NCBI RefSeq assembly: GCF_900108475.1
Contig: NZ_FNWO01000002.1
Span: 62,001-126,000, forward strand
DNA from: Magnetospirillum fulvum
Lineage (GTDB): Bacteria > Pseudomonadota > Alphaproteobacteria > Rhodospirillales > Magnetospirillaceae
Reading direction: 5' to 3'
DNA: 64,000 nt
Each line of letters begins with the position of its first letter. The stretch's first letter is position 1. Below the pieces are notes generated by a model. That model ran no database searches, was not told the DNA's origin, and saw only the letters and a program-made list of their open reading frames with translations. Positions 51,660 through 61,467 of this stretch are shown piece by piece. Made by a program: the position numbers and the translations under genes.

Positions 51660-52859
51660 CTAGCTGGCAAAAACCGTGGCGATGCGGCGGGCGAGACGGC
51701 GGGCGATTTCGAGCTTGCTCATCCGGGGCCAGTCCTCGACCCCGGTCTCGTCGATCAGATAGACGGTGTTGGATTCACCGCCAAACGATTCGCTTCCCTC
51801 CGACACGTCGTTGGCGACAATCCAGTCACAGCCCTTGCGCTGCCGCTTGTCCCGGGCGTTTTCGATCAAGGCCTGGGTTTCGGCGGCAAAGCCGATCACC
51901 AGACGCGGCCGCGCGGTCTCGGCCCGCGACAACGTCGCCAGAATGTCGGGATTGGGGCCAAGTTCGATCACCGGCGGCGCTTCGCCGATCTTTTTCTTGC
52001 GCTTTTCCGTGCTGCGATTGACCACCGACCAATCGGCGACGGCGGCGGTGCAGACGGCGATATCGGCAGGCAGGGCCGACCGCGCCGCGTTCAGCATCTG
52101 CATCGCGCTTTCGACCCGGACCACCCGACACCCGGCCGGATCAGCCAGGGCGACCGGACCGCTGATCAAGGTGACCTCGGCCCCCAATTCGGCCAAGGCG
52201 GCGGCGATCGCATGGCCCTGACGCCCCGACGAGCGGTTGGAGATATAGCGGACCGGGTCGATCGGTTCGATCGTCGGTCCCGAGGTGACGATGGCATGAC
52301 GTCCGGCCAGCGGACCGCTGCCTAAAATCGCCTCGATCCGGGCCAGAATCTCGGCCGACTCGGCCATCCGCCCGCCGCCGGTCTCGCCGCAGGCCAGATC
52401 GCCCGCATTGGGGCCGATCCGGTGGATCCCGCGCGCTTCCAGCGTCGCGATATTGGCCTGGGTGGCAGGATGCTCCCACATCCGGGTGTTCATCGAGGGG
52501 GCCACCAGCACCGGAACCGAGGTCGCCAGCAGCAGAGTGGTGGCCAGATCGTCGGCGAGACCACCCGCCATCCGCGCCAGCAAATGAGCGGTGGCCGGAG
52601 CCACCACCACCAGATCGGACTCCCGGGTCAGACGGATATGATCCATCTCGCTTTCGTCGGCGGCCGAGAACATCTCGGTCCGAACCGGCTCGCCCGATAG
52701 TGCTGCGACCGACAGGGGCGTGACGAAGTTTTCCGCTCCCTTCGTCAGCACGCAACGAACCCGCGCGCCGCGCTCTTTCAGGCGGCGGATCAGGTCGAGA
52801 GACTTGTAGGCGGCAATGCCGCCCGAGACGATCAGCAGAACCCGCTGGCCCTCAAGCAC
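51660..52859 (-). CDS. coaBC: Bifunctional phosphopantothenoylcysteine decarboxylase/synthetase
   Basis: The product is 399 residues. The CoaC flavoprotein half has IVSGGIAAYKSLDLIRRLKE, APATAHLLARMAGGLADDL and APSMNTRMWEHPA with the active-site His/Asn, then CGETGGGRM (catalytic Cys). The CoaB half begins near residue 185 (HAIVTSGPTIEPIDPVRYIS and NRSSGRQGHAIA) and contains FAAETQ. It makes 4'-phosphopantetheine for coenzyme A. The GTG at 52859 follows GAGG with 7-bp spacing and is preferred to the GTG at 52880. Confidence 0.95.
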   Translation of the reverse strand: MLEGQRVLLIVSGGIAAYKSLDLIRRLKERGARVRCVLTKGAENFVTPLSVAALSGEPVRTEMFSAADESEMDHIRLTRESDLVVVAPATAHLLARMAGGLADDLATTLLLATSVPVLVAPSMNTRMWEHPATQANIATLEARGIHRIGPNAGDLACGETGGGRMAESAEILARIEAILGSGPLAGRHAIVTSGPTIEPIDPVRYISNRSSGRQGHAIAAALAELGAEVTLISGPVALADPAGCRVVRVESAMQMLNAARSALPADIAVCTAAVADWSVVNRSTEKRKKKIGEAPPVIELGPNPDILATLSRAETARPRLVIGFAAETQALIENARDKRQRKGCDWIVANDVSEGSESFGGESNTVYLIDETGVEDWPRMSKLEIARRLARRIATVFAS

Positions 52860-52954
52860 TGTGATACCTCGATAAAACACACGAATTTCGGTGGGGTCAG
52901 CGTAACGGTCGGCCAGAACCGTTGCAAGATCGGACTTCGTCCCGCCCGCCGTCG

Positions 52955-54070
52955 CTAAAACAGATGCCCGCTGCGGGTCGCCTTGGTCAGCAGATAGCCC
53001 TGATTATGGTCGTTGGAGGGGAAGATGTGCGGAACACGCTCGGCGACGGCGATGCCGTGGCGAGCCAGGGCCGCGACCTTGGCCGGGTTGTTGGTCATCA
53101 GCCGGACCCGGTGGATGCCGAGCAGATCGAGCATCTGCGCGGCGGGGAGATAGATCCGCTCGTCATCGTCGAAGCCGAGCTGAAGATTGGCGTCGAGCGT
53201 GTCGAACCCGGCATCTTGAAGCTGATAGGCGCGCAGCTTGTTGACCAGTCCGATCCCCCGCCCCTCCTGGGCGAGATAGAGCAAAACCCCGCTGCCGGCG
53301 GCGGCGATCTCGCCGATCGCGCCGCGCAACTGGTCGCCGCAATCACAGCGCAACGATCCCAGCAGATCACCGGTGAAGCATTCGGAATGCAACCGGCACA
53401 ACACCGCCTGATCGGGATCGGGTTCGCCGATCACGATGGCGAGGTGTTCGATTCCGCCGTCCGAGGGACGAAAGGCAATGATCCGGACGTTTTCCGCCTG
53501 TTCAAGCGGCACCCGCGCCTCCGCCACCGGGCTGAGCGAGCGGGCGACGGCGGTCTGGTGGCGCAAGATAGCGGCGGACTCGACGCAAACGACGTCGTCT
53601 CCCAATGGCTGCGACAGCGAAACGATCACCGATGCGGGGAGGAGTCTGGCCAGTTTCGTCAAAGCGATGCAGGCTTCTTCCACCACCCCGCCCGGCGTGA
53701 CGGTAAAGTCGCCCAGGCTGGTTCCCGGTTCGATTTCGGCGCACGGATTGGCCAGGATCGATATCGTTTCGGCATCGAAACCTGTTGGGGAGACCAATCG
53801 CGCCACCCCGGTTTCCGATTCCGCCAACCCCAGCGCGCCAAGGCGGCGGCCGGTCAGCACCACCACCGGCGCCGTGGCAGATAGCGCCGACAGCCGGGCC
53901 AGACTGTCCTCGGCCACCGCTTCGGCGGCAAGCAGCGCGACGGACCGTCCCTGATCGACGATCGTGACGATCTGGCCCCGCCGTAATTCGGCGATGGCGC
54001 GATCGACCGCGATCACGGGACGAGGAGCCTCGGATTGAGGCCGGAGAGAAACATCAAGGGTTCGGCTCAT
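52955..54070 (-). CDS. ribA: GTP cyclohydrolase II with degenerate RibB-like N-terminal domain
   Basis: The product is 371 residues. The C-terminal ~200 residues are a complete RibA: zinc ligands in HSECFTGDLLGSLRCDCGDQ (Cys-x10-Cys-x-Cys), QEGRGIGLVNKLRAY and LMTNNPAKVAAL. The N-terminal ~165 residues align in layout with DHBP synthase of RibBA fusions but lack the acidic catalytic signature (DDENEGD-type loop), so that half is probably inactive. The enzyme opens GTP in the first step of riboflavin synthesis. It lies 75 bp after ychJ on the same strand, across a small hairpin. Confidence 0.9.
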   Translation of the reverse strand: MSRTLDVSLRPQSEAPRPVIAVDRAIAELRRGQIVTIVDQGRSVALLAAEAVAEDSLARLSALSATAPVVVLTGRRLGALGLAESETGVARLVSPTGFDAETISILANPCAEIEPGTSLGDFTVTPGGVVEEACIALTKLARLLPASVIVSLSQPLGDDVVCVESAAILRHQTAVARSLSPVAEARVPLEQAENVRIIAFRPSDGGIEHLAIVIGEPDPDQAVLCRLHSECFTGDLLGSLRCDCGDQLRGAIGEIAAAGSGVLLYLAQEGRGIGLVNKLRAYQLQDAGFDTLDANLQLGFDDDERIYLPAAQMLDLLGIHRVRLMTNNPAKVAALARHGIAVAERVPHIFPSNDHNQGYLLTKATRSGHLF

Positions 54071-54100
54071 GAAACGGGGGTCCGCCTGCCTGTCTGAATT

Positions 54101-54129
54101 TCCAAAGACCGCACCAGAACGGCTTTGGA
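54101..54129 (-). terminator. Small hairpin between ychJ and ribA
   Basis: TCCAAAG-CC and GG-CTTTGGA pair with a 10-nt loop; AATTC follows on the minus strand. It is a weak terminator or a leader structure of ribA. Confidence 0.35.
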
Positions 54130-54145
54130 CCCGACTAAACCGCCA

Positions 54146-54634
54146 TCAAGCGCCGCAGCACTTCTTGAACTTCTTGCCCGATCCGCAGGAACAGGGATCG
54201 TTGCGGCCGGGCAGATCGTTATGGCGGGTTACCGGCATCACCTTGCCGACGTCGCCATCGACATAGAGCCAGCGTCCGTCGATCCGGCGGAACCGCGACA
54301 GTTCGAGATGAACCTCGTCCTTGCCGTCGAAATGGAAGCGGGCGCGAAAGGCCACCCTGCCCTCCTGATCGTCCGGCCCACCGGCTTCGGTGCCCAGGAT
54401 ATCGAGGCCCTGCCATTCGGACTCGCGCGCCCATTTCTCGGTCTCGGCGCGATTGAACGGATTTTTACGGTCGGGCGCCAGGGTCTGTTCCAGATAATCG
54501 ATCGCCTGGACCGTGAAAGCGCTGTAGCGCGAGCGCATCAACGCTTCGGCAGTGGGCGGCAGCGCCGCGCCGGTGATGAAGGGCTCGCAGCAGGTGTCAT
54601 AGCTCCGTCCGGAGCCGCAGGGACAAGACGTCAT
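54146..54634 (-). CDS. ychJ: YchJ family SEC-C motif protein
   Basis: The product is 162 residues. It has a SEC-C-like zinc motif at each end: [14 protein letters not shown] at the N-terminus and [13 protein letters not shown] at the C-terminus. Between them is the YchJ NTF2-like middle domain ([20 protein letters not shown]). The size and layout match E. coli YchJ. The function is unknown; SEC-C zinc motifs bind nucleic acid or SecB-like partners. A 118-residue membrane protein gene lies 7 bp upstream on the same strand. Confidence 0.92.
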   Translation of the reverse strand: MTSCPCGSGRSYDTCCEPFITGAALPPTAEALMRSRYSAFTVQAIDYLEQTLAPDRKNPFNRAETEKWARESEWQGLDILGTEAGGPDDQEGRVAFRARFHFDGKDEVHLELSRFRRIDGRWLYVDGDVGKVMPVTRHNDLPGRNDPCSCGSGKKFKKCCGA

Positions 54635-54641
54635 GGAAATC

Positions 54642-54998
54642 TCAAAACTCGATCAGGTTGGAGAAAAGAAAGATGCCGAGAACGGCGAACAGATAGAACG
54701 CACCGCCCACTCCCAGCATGAACAGCAGATTGCCCACCGTCCGGATCGGGTGTCGCGACCGTTCGCGCTTGACCCGCTCGGGGGCGCGGCGTTCGTGGCC
54801 GCCGACAATCGTGATGAAATGGCGGCCGCCAAAAAACGGGAAAGACAGCCGGATGTTGATCGGGTGATAACGCCAACTGATCGGCTTGGCCGCATTCCAC
54901 AGCGCGGCCCTCTGCTCCGGGGTGAAAGACTTCACCACGTCGTCGGGCAGGTTCGCCAGCAATGCGTCAAGCGGTGCGGTGCTCTCGCTCGGCCTCAT
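54642..54998 (-). CDS. Hypothetical membrane protein
   Basis: The product is 118 residues. A cytoplasmic N-terminal part ([20 protein letters not shown]) is followed by [20 protein letters not shown], and one long C-terminal hydrophobic stretch (~85-115, [20 protein letters not shown]) anchors it in the membrane. I do not recognise a family. The ATG follows GACAAG. It lies 74 bp after parB and is directly coupled to ychJ in position. Confidence 0.7.
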   Translation of the reverse strand: MRPSESTAPLDALLANLPDDVVKSFTPEQRAALWNAAKPISWRYHPINIRLSFPFFGGRHFITIVGGHERRAPERVKRERSRHPIRTVGNLLFMLGVGGAFYLFAVLGIFLFSNLIEF

Positions 54999-55072
54999 CG
55001 GACTTGTCCCTCATCGGTCGGACAGACCATTTTACAAAGAGTGGCCCGGTCTGAACAGTCCCGCTACCGATC

Positions 55073-56032
55073 TTAACCAAAGAACGGTTCGCCCTCGCTC
55101 TCGCTTTCGCACGACCGGTCGGGGCGACGGGCCAGACGCGACAGCAGATCGTCCAATTGTTCGAGCGAGCCATAGGCGATCGTCAGTTCGCCCCCCTTGC
55201 CCAGCGGCTTCATCGCGACACGGCAGCCCAACATTTCGGTCAGATCGCGTTCCAGCGCGACCAGATCGGCGTCCTTACCGCCCTCGACCGGCCGACCGGC
55301 GGCGGTGGATTTGGGCTTGTTCTGGCTGGCCACCAGTTTTTCGGTCTGGCGGACGTTCAAGCCCTTGGACACCACTTCGTGCGCCAGTCCGACCGGATCG
55401 TCGGCGGTCAGCAGAGCGCGGGCATGACCCGCCGTCAATTCGCCCTTCTCCAGCAACGCCCGCACCGGTTCGGGCAGCGCCAGCAGCCGGATCATGTTGG
55501 CAACGTGCGAGCGGCTTTTGCCGACCGCCTTGGCCAGTTCTTCCTGGGTGTGGGAGAATTCCTCCATCAGGCGGCGATAGCCGTCGGCCTCTTCGAGCGC
55601 CGACAGATCCTGACGCTGCAAATTCTCGACCAGGGCGACTTCCAGCGCCTCGCGGTCGGAAAGCTCGCTGACGATGGCCGGAACCTCGTGCAGCCGCGCC
55701 CGCTGGGCGGCGCGCCAACGCCGCTCACCGGCGATGATCTCGAAACGGCCGGGATGGTCGGGCAGCGGGCGGACCAGCAGCGGCTGGAGAATCCCTTTGT
55801 CGCGGATCGATTCGACCAGATCGGCAATCTGATCCTCGTCGAAATGGCGGCGCGGCTGGAACCGCCCCGGCTGGAGCCACTCGACCGGAATCGTGCGCAG
55901 ACCGATTGCCGACGCGGCAACCTCTGCCCCGGCGGCGACGGCGGTATTGACCGCGGCGACGGCGGTGGCGGCATTGTCCCCCAGCAGAGCGGACAGACCG
56001 CGCCCCAGACCCTTTTTTCTTTCCTCGGCCAC
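55073..56032 (-). CDS. parB: Chromosome partitioning protein ParB
   Basis: The product is 319 residues. It opens with the ParB start KKGLGRGLSALLG. It contains the CTPase N-domain (FQPRRHFDEDQIADLVESIR and GERRWRAAQRARL), the HTH (QEELAKAVGKSRSHVANMIR), and a C-terminal dimer domain. It binds parS and slides on DNA using CTP. The GTG at 56032 follows GAGGA, 5 bp after the parA stop. Two parS sites lie upstream in rsmG and mnmG. Confidence 0.96.
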   Translation of the reverse strand: MAEERKKGLGRGLSALLGDNAATAVAAVNTAVAAGAEVAASAIGLRTIPVEWLQPGRFQPRRHFDEDQIADLVESIRDKGILQPLLVRPLPDHPGRFEIIAGERRWRAAQRARLHEVPAIVSELSDREALEVALVENLQRQDLSALEEADGYRRLMEEFSHTQEELAKAVGKSRSHVANMIRLLALPEPVRALLEKGELTAGHARALLTADDPVGLAHEVVSKGLNVRQTEKLVASQNKPKSTAAGRPVEGGKDADLVALERDLTEMLGCRVAMKPLGKGGELTIAYGSLEQLDDLLSRLARRPDRSCESESEGEPFFG

Positions 56033-56037
56033 GATTC

Positions 56038-56850
56038 TTACGTCCTCAAATCCCGCTCGCGTTTCAACACTTCCGAAGCCAGATGCAGATAAGCCTCGGA
56101 GCCACTGCATTTCATATCGTACAGCAGCACCGGCTTGCCATGGCTGGGAGCCTCGGACACCCGGACATTGCGCGGGATCACGGTGTTGTAGACTTTGTCG
56201 CCGAAAAAGTCGCGGACATCGGCGGCGACCTGATCGGACAGATTATTGCGTTTGTCGAACATCGTCAGGATGATGCCCTGGAGCACCAGACCGGGATTGA
56301 ACGCCTGACGCACCCGCTCAATCGTCTTGACCAGATGGCTGATGCCTTCCAGCGCGAAAAACTCGCATTGCAGCGGCACCAGCACCGCGTCGGCCCCGAC
56401 CAGGGCGTTCAGCGTCAGCAGGTTCAGCGAGGGCGGGCAATCGATCAGGACGTAATCGAACGATTCGAGCGATCCGGCCAGCGCGTCGCGCAGCCGGTGT
56501 TCGCGCCGGTCGAAATCAATCAGTTCGATCTCGGCCCCCGACAGATCGACCCCCGACGGCACCACGGTCAGACCGGGAATGTCGGTGGTGATCGCGGTAT
56601 CGCTCAGCGAAGCCTCGCCCATCAGGACGTGATAGATGTTGGTCGCGCGCGACGCCCGGTCGATGCCCAGCCCGGTGCTGGCGTTTCCCTGGGGATCGAG
56701 ATCGATAATCAGGACGTTGCGCCGTGTCGCCGCCAACGCCGTCGCCAGATTGATCGCGGTGGTGGTCTTGCCCACTCCGCCCTTCTGGTTGGCGATGGCG
56801 ATGACCCGCGCCGTCGGGGTGACGGCGCTGCTAGTGCTGGGCTGAGCCAC
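56038..56850 (-). CDS. parA: Chromosome partitioning ATPase ParA
   Basis: The product is 270 residues. The deviant Walker A is AIANQKGGVGKTTTAINLAT with the signature Lys. Walker A' and B follow (LIIDLDPQGNASTGLG, YVLIDCPPSLNLLTLNAL). It moves ParB-parS complexes along the nucleoid. The GTG at 56850 follows AGAGG at 7 bp and overlaps the rsmG 3' end by 20 bp; a longer frame at 56877 has no ribosome site. Confidence 0.96.
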   Translation of the reverse strand: MAQPSTSSAVTPTARVIAIANQKGGVGKTTTAINLATALAATRRNVLIIDLDPQGNASTGLGIDRASRATNIYHVLMGEASLSDTAITTDIPGLTVVPSGVDLSGAEIELIDFDRREHRLRDALAGSLESFDYVLIDCPPSLNLLTLNALVGADAVLVPLQCEFFALEGISHLVKTIERVRQAFNPGLVLQGIILTMFDKRNNLSDQVAADVRDFFGDKVYNTVIPRNVRVSEAPSHGKPVLLYDMKCSGSEAYLHLASEVLKRERDLRT

Positions 56851-57451
56851 GGCATACCTCTCGAAGCTGAAGGACAACCCCCTCCGGATCGGTCAGCGAC
56901 CTAATCCGGCGGTGGCCGATCTTCCATTCTTTCGCAGTCGCGGTCAATTCGTCTTCCGCTCCCCGCCCCTTGAGAAACAGGCATTGCCCGCCGGGGCCGA
57001 GGTGGGGCGCGGCCCAGTCGAGCAATCGCGACAGCGGAGCCAGGGCGCGGGCGGTGACGATGTCGGCGCCCAGCGGCTCCACCTGCTCGATCCGGCGGTT
57101 CAGAATCGTCACCGTTGTTCCGGTCAGGCGGGCCGCCTCGCGCAGGAAGGCGCATTTGCGGGCGTCGCTCTCGACCAGATGGACGTCGGGCGCGCCAAGG
57201 ATGGCCAGCACCAGACCGGGGAATCCGGCCCCGCTGCCGAGATCGGCGAGACGGCGGGCCTCGGGCGGCAACAGCGGCCAAAGCTGGGCCGAATCGAGAA
57301 TGTGGCGGGTCCACAGATCGGGCAGCGTGTCCGGCCCGACCAGATTGATCCGTGCCTGCCAGCGGGTCAGCAGTCCGGCGTAAATCTCCAGCCGCCCGAT
57401 TGTTTCACGTGAAACGCCGAGCCCGGCCAGGGCCTTGCGAGGGTCACTCAT
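56831..57451 (-). CDS. rsmG: 16S rRNA m7G527 methyltransferase RsmG (GidB)
   Basis: The product is 206 residues. RsmG features: [20 protein letters not shown] with HILDSAQL, the SAM loop [17 protein letters not shown] and [18 protein letters not shown]. It methylates G527 of 16S rRNA; loss gives low-level streptomycin resistance in other bacteria. The ATG overlaps the mnmG stop by 4 bp. The peptide GVSRETIG near the N-terminus is encoded by a parS site. Confidence 0.95.
   Translation of the reverse strand: MSDPRKALAGLGVSRETIGRLEIYAGLLTRWQARINLVGPDTLPDLWTRHILDSAQLWPLLPPEARRLADLGSGAGFPGLVLAILGAPDVHLVESDARKCAFLREAARLTGTTVTILNRRIEQVEPLGADIVTARALAPLSRLLDWAAPHLGPGGQCLFLKGRGAEDELTATAKEWKIGHRRIRSLTDPEGVVLQLREVCRGSAQH
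57401..57416. promoter_or_regulatory. parS: parS site 2 (inside rsmG)
   Basis: TGTTTCACGTGAAACG matches the parS consensus TGTTTCACGTGAAACA at 15 of 16 positions. It lies near the 5' end of rsmG. Confidence 0.9.
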
Positions 57452-59331
57452 GCGCTTTTCCTCTCGGCGGTCTGGCGCTTGACATGACCCAGCAACGCCG
57501 TCACCGCCGCCGGAGTGACGCCGGAAATCCGCGCCGCCGCCGCCAGACTGGCGGGCCGGGCCGCTTTCAGCTTGGTCCGCACCTCGGTCGAGAGCGAGCC
57601 GATCGCATCGTAATCAAGGTCGGCAGGCAGCTCCATCGCCTCTTCCCGGCGATAGGCCCGGATGTCGGCCTCCTGCCGCTCGACATAACCGGCATAGGTT
57701 CCCTCGGATTCCAGCACTTCGGCCAACCCAGGATCGAGGTCGGCCAGTTCGGGCCATACCCCGGCCAGCCGGTCCAGATCGAGAGTGGGATAGGCCAGCA
57801 GATCCCAGGCCGAGCGGATCACTCCGTCCTGGTTGATCTCCAGCCCCGCCCGGGCCAGCAGAGTCGGCGAGGCCGACAGACCCTTCAACAGCACCCTGCC
57901 CTGCTCCAGCGCTTTGAAGCGGGCGGCAAACGCCTCGGCCCGGATCGAGCCGACGCAGCCTGCCGCGAGACCCTTGGGGGTCAGGCGCTGGTCGGCATTG
58001 TCGGCCCGCAGCAGCAGGCGATATTCGGCCCGCGAGGTGAACATCCGATAGGGTTCGCTGGTGCCGAGACTGACCAGATCGTCGATCATCACCCCGATAT
58101 AGGCGTCGGCGCGGTCAAGGATCAGCGGTTCCTGCCCGCCGCAGGCGCGGGCGGCATTGATCCCGGCGATCAGCCCCTGCGCCCCCGCCTCCTCATAGCC
58201 GGTGGTGCCGTTGATCTGTCCGGCCAGATACAGGCCCGGCACGTCGCGCAGTTCCAGCGAACGGAGCAGCGCGCGGGGATCGACGTAATCGTACTCGATC
58301 GCATAACCGGGGCGCAGCATCACGCAGCGCTCCAGACCGGGAATGCTGGCGATCATCGCCTTTTGCACATCCTCGGGCAGTGAGGTTGAAATGCCGTTGG
58401 GATAGATGGTCGGGTCGTCGAGACCTTCGGGTTCGAGGAAAATCTGATGCCGCTCGCGGTCGGCAAAGCGGATCACCTTGTCCTCGATACTGGGGCAATA
58501 GCGCGGCCCGGTTCCGGTGATCTGGCCGGAATAGATCGGGGCGCGGTCGAGATTGTCGCGGATGATCGCGTGGGTCTGGGGCGTCGTCGCGGTGATGCCG
58601 CAGCTAATCTGCGGGGTGGTGATCGCCTCGGTCAGGAAGGAAAACGGCCGGGGCGGCGTGTCTCCCGCCTGCATCTCGAGCGACGCCCAATCAATCGTCC
58701 GCCCGTCCAGCCGGGCCGGAGTCCCGGTCTTCAGCCGCCCCAGCGGCAGCTTCAGCCGCTCCAACGCCGCCGCCAGTCCCAGTGCGGGAGACTCGCCGAC
58801 GCGACCAGCGGGCCAGGTCTTGGGGCCGACATGGATCATTCCGCGCAGAAAGGTTCCGGTGGTGATCACCACCGCACCGCAGGCGATGTCCTGGCCGTCG
58901 GCCAGCGTGACCCCGACCACCCTGCCCTGCTCGACGATCAGATCCTCGACCGAGCCTTCGAGCAGGGTCAGCCCGGCGACCTCGTCCAGCACCGCGCGCA
59001 TTGCCTTGCGATACAGGGCACGGTCGGCCTGGGCACGAGGACCGCGCACCGCCGGTCCCTTCGCCTGATTGAGCATCCGGAATTGAATCCCGGCGCGGTC
59101 GATCACCCGTCCCATCACCCCATCCAGGGCATCGATTTCGCGCACCAACTGACCCTTGGCCAGCCCGCCAATCGCCGGATTGCACGACATCTCACCGATG
59201 GTGGCGAGACGCTGGGTCACCAGAATTGTTGTCGCCCCAACCCGCGCCGCGGCGGCAGCGGCCTCACATCCGGCGTGACCGGCGCCGATCACCACGACAT
59301 CGACCCGGCCCCGTTCGAGCGTCTGTTTCAC
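57448..59331 (-). CDS. mnmG: tRNA uridine-5-carboxymethylaminomethyl modification protein MnmG (GidA)
   Basis: The product is 627 residues. The FAD motif is [40 protein letters not shown] is the MnmG signature. [30 protein letters not shown] and the C-terminal [17 protein letters not shown] helical region follow. With MnmE it modifies the wobble U of several tRNAs. I set the GTG at 59331, since AAAGG lies 9 bp before it. A GTG three codons upstream (59340) would give the N-terminus MFHVKQ common in homologues. A parS site overlaps the start. Confidence 0.95.
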   Translation of the reverse strand: MKQTLERGRVDVVVIGAGHAGCEAAAAAARVGATTILVTQRLATIGEMSCNPAIGGLAKGQLVREIDALDGVMGRVIDRAGIQFRMLNQAKGPAVRGPRAQADRALYRKAMRAVLDEVAGLTLLEGSVEDLIVEQGRVVGVTLADGQDIACGAVVITTGTFLRGMIHVGPKTWPAGRVGESPALGLAAALERLKLPLGRLKTGTPARLDGRTIDWASLEMQAGDTPPRPFSFLTEAITTPQISCGITATTPQTHAIIRDNLDRAPIYSGQITGTGPRYCPSIEDKVIRFADRERHQIFLEPEGLDDPTIYPNGISTSLPEDVQKAMIASIPGLERCVMLRPGYAIEYDYVDPRALLRSLELRDVPGLYLAGQINGTTGYEEAGAQGLIAGINAARACGGQEPLILDRADAYIGVMIDDLVSLGTSEPYRMFTSRAEYRLLLRADNADQRLTPKGLAAGCVGSIRAEAFAARFKALEQGRVLLKGLSASPTLLARAGLEINQDGVIRSAWDLLAYPTLDLDRLAGVWPELADLDPGLAEVLESEGTYAGYVERQEADIRAYRREEAMELPADLDYDAIGSLSTEVRTKLKAARPASLAAAARISGVTPAAVTALLGHVKRQTAERKSA

Positions 59332-59339
59332 GTGAAACA
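59324..59339. promoter_or_regulatory. parS: parS site 1 (at the mnmG start)
   Basis: TGTTTCACGTGAAACA is a perfect 16-bp parS, as known from Bacillus and Caulobacter. It covers the start codon region of mnmG. Confidence 0.95.
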
Positions 59340-59356
59340 CACCTTTCTGATCCAAA

Positions 59357-60682
59357 TTACTTGCCGATGCAGAACTCGGCGAAGATCGCGCCCAGCACCT
59401 CATCGGTCTCAACCCGGCCGGTGATCCGGCCCAAAGCGGTTGCCGCTGCCCGCAGCGATTCGGCGGCAAGGCCAAGATCGACCGAAGGATCAAAGCCGGA
59501 CAGAGCGACAAAGGCCGCTTCGGCCGCCGCCCGATGCCGGGCTCGGGTCAGCACCGGAGCCGATCCAACCGCGAATCGCTGCTGCAATTCCCCCTCGATC
59601 CAGCCAACAAGCTGGTCAAGACCGTCGCCGGTTTTGGCCGACACTGCGACCGCCGGACGCCCGGCAACGCGATCGGGGAGAGGGGCGGCAGCAAGATCGC
59701 GCTTGTTCAGCACCACCAGGGTCGAATCGTCTATCACCTCGCGGGTCGCTTCGTCCAGAACCGGAACCAGGGCAGCATCAAACACCGCCAGTTTCAGGTC
59801 GGCCATTCCGGCCCGGGCCAGGGCACGGCGCACCCCCTCCGCCTCGATCTGGCCTTCGGCCTCGCGCAGACCGGCGGTGTCGGCCAGGATCGCGGGCCAG
59901 CCACCGAGATCGAGATGAACCTCGATCACGTCCCGCGTCGTCCCCGCTTCGGCCGAAACGATCGCCGCCTCGCGCCCGGCCAGCCGGTTGAGCAGACTGG
60001 ACTTCCCGGCGTTAGGGGCTCCCAGCAGAGTAATATGCAGCCCGTCGCGCAGGATTTCGCCCCGGCGATCATCGGCGAGATGGGCGGCAAGGTCGGCGGC
60101 CAACGCCGCCGCCTCGGTCTGGGTTAGCGTGATCAGAGAGGGGGGAAGGTCTTCCTCGGCGAAGTCGATCGCCGCCTCCAGCCGGGCCAGGATCGACACC
60201 AGCCGTCGCCGCCACTCCTCGATCAGCGCGGCCAGCGCGCCGTCCATCTGCCGCAACGCCTGACGGCGCTGCGCCGCGGTTTCGGCGGCGACCAGATCGG
60301 CAATCGCCTCGGCATGGGTCAGGTCGATCTTGCCGTTGGCAAAGGCGCGGCGACTGAACTCGCCCGGTTCGGCCGGACGCAGCCCCAATCCGGACAGCGC
60401 CCGCCCCAGCCCTTGGGCCACGGCGCGGCCGCCATGAAGATGAAGCTCGACGACATCCTCGCCGGTAAAACTGGCCGGGGCGGGAAACCACAGGGCCAGA
60501 CCGTCGTCGATCGGCTCGCCATCGCGGTCGGTCAGCACCGCCCGGACGGCACGGCGTGGCGGCGGCAAGGGTCGGCCAGTCAGGGCGAGAAGAGCGTCGG
60601 CGCTGCCCTGCCCCGACAGCCGCCACACCGCGATCCCGGCGCGTCCGGTTCCGCTGGCAAGGGCATAAATCGTATCGGCCAT
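59357..60682 (-). CDS. mnmE: tRNA modification GTPase MnmE (TrmE)
   Basis: The product is 441 residues. The N-terminal formyl-THF-binding domain begins [20 protein letters not shown]. The G domain has G1 [13 protein letters not shown]2 [11 protein letters not shown]3 DTAGLRE and G4 NKRD. The C-terminus is the conserved FCIGK. It works with MnmG. The ATG at 60682 is the family start; the longer frame crosses the ferredoxin gene. It is 25 bp upstream of mnmG, in the usual origin-proximal order. Confidence 0.96.
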   Translation of the reverse strand: MADTIYALASGTGRAGIAVWRLSGQGSADALLALTGRPLPPPRRAVRAVLTDRDGEPIDDGLALWFPAPASFTGEDVVELHLHGGRAVAQGLGRALSGLGLRPAEPGEFSRRAFANGKIDLTHAEAIADLVAAETAAQRRQALRQMDGALAALIEEWRRRLVSILARLEAAIDFAEEDLPPSLITLTQTEAAALAADLAAHLADDRRGEILRDGLHITLLGAPNAGKSSLLNRLAGREAAIVSAEAGTTRDVIEVHLDLGGWPAILADTAGLREAEGQIEAEGVRRALARAGMADLKLAVFDAALVPVLDEATREVIDDSTLVVLNKRDLAAAPLPDRVAGRPAVAVSAKTGDGLDQLVGWIEGELQQRFAVGSAPVLTRARHRAAAEAAFVALSGFDPSVDLGLAAESLRAAATALGRITGRVETDEVLGAIFAEFCIGK

Positions 60683-60690
60683 CGCGCGGA

Positions 60691-61047
60691 TTACGCCGTC
60701 AGGACGGGGTGGGCGTCGGGCGGGAGCAGCAGACGCTCGACCCGACCGCCCCGGCCGAGATGGGTTTCCAAAATCTCGTCGATGTCGGCAAGGGTGTCGA
60801 AGCGGTACCACACCCCGTCGGGATAGACCACCAGCAGCGGCCCCAATTCGCAGCGGCCGAGACAGCCAGCACTGTTGACCCGGACGTCCTTCAGCCCCAG
60901 CGCCTTGGCCCGGGTCTTCAAATGATCGCGGGCGGCGTCGGATTTGTGGGCGCCGCAGCCGGGGCGGGCGGCATCGGGGGGACGCTGATTGGTGCAGACA
61001 AAAACGTGAAGACGGAAATAAAGCTCGGAATCAACGGACGAGGTCAC
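60691..61047 (-). CDS. Thioredoxin-like [2Fe-2S] ferredoxin
   Basis: The product is 118 residues. The thioredoxin-like ferredoxin pattern is clear: HVFVCTNQRPPDAARPGCG gives two Cys 13 apart, and VNSAGCLGRCELGPLLVVYP gives Cys-x3-Cys, followed by the family GVWY. It is an electron carrier of the Azotobacter FeSII/Shethna or NuoE-like type, partner unknown. It lies 8 bp before mnmE on the same strand and 3 bp after the DUF6489 gene. Confidence 0.92.
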   Translation of the reverse strand: MTSSVDSELYFRLHVFVCTNQRPPDAARPGCGAHKSDAARDHLKTRAKALGLKDVRVNSAGCLGRCELGPLLVVYPDGVWYRFDTLADIDEILETHLGRGGRVERLLLPPDAHPVLTA

Positions 61048-61050
61048 GGA

Positions 61051-61302
61051 TCAGGTCTCCTTGGGTCGGCCGCCAGAGGTGGCAAAATGCGACCAGAACA
61101 GCTTTTGCAATTGCTCCATCCCCTGAACCCCGGCCGGAAGCCAGACCTTGAACATCGTTTCCGGATCGACGGCGTTGAGGCTGGATTCCATCCGCTCTTG
61201 AATCTGGCTCATCATCGCCTGCTGCATCGGCCTGACATCAGGCAGACCGAGAAAGCTGCGCAATTCTTCCGGGGTGCAGTCCAAATCGACGGTGATCTTC
61301 AT
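61051..61302 (-). CDS. DUF6489 family small protein
   Basis: The product is 83 residues. MKITVDLDCTPEELRSFLGL followed by PDVRPMQQAMMSQIQERMES and a C-terminal segment with the pattern F-W-x-x-F match the small alphaproteobacterial DUF6489 family, which often sits with phasin or granule genes. Function unknown. It is probably the first gene of the leftward unit through mnmE. It is divergent from the DUF255 gene across a 165-bp gap in which I see nothing firm. Confidence 0.78.
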   Translation of the reverse strand: MKITVDLDCTPEELRSFLGLPDVRPMQQAMMSQIQERMESSLNAVDPETMFKVWLPAGVQGMEQLQKLFWSHFATSGGRPKET

Positions 61303-61467
61303 GCTGGCTCCGATCTGGCGGGGTCGCAGGGGAGGACCGCTCTTGTCGCCAGCGGCCCGGCACCCAAACTAAGCCTAGTGCCGAAATGGCGCAATCACGG
61401 CCCCGCGATCTCCAGATGGGAAACCGGGACCGTCGCCACCAGAGACGCCGTGTAAGGAGAGCAGGAC

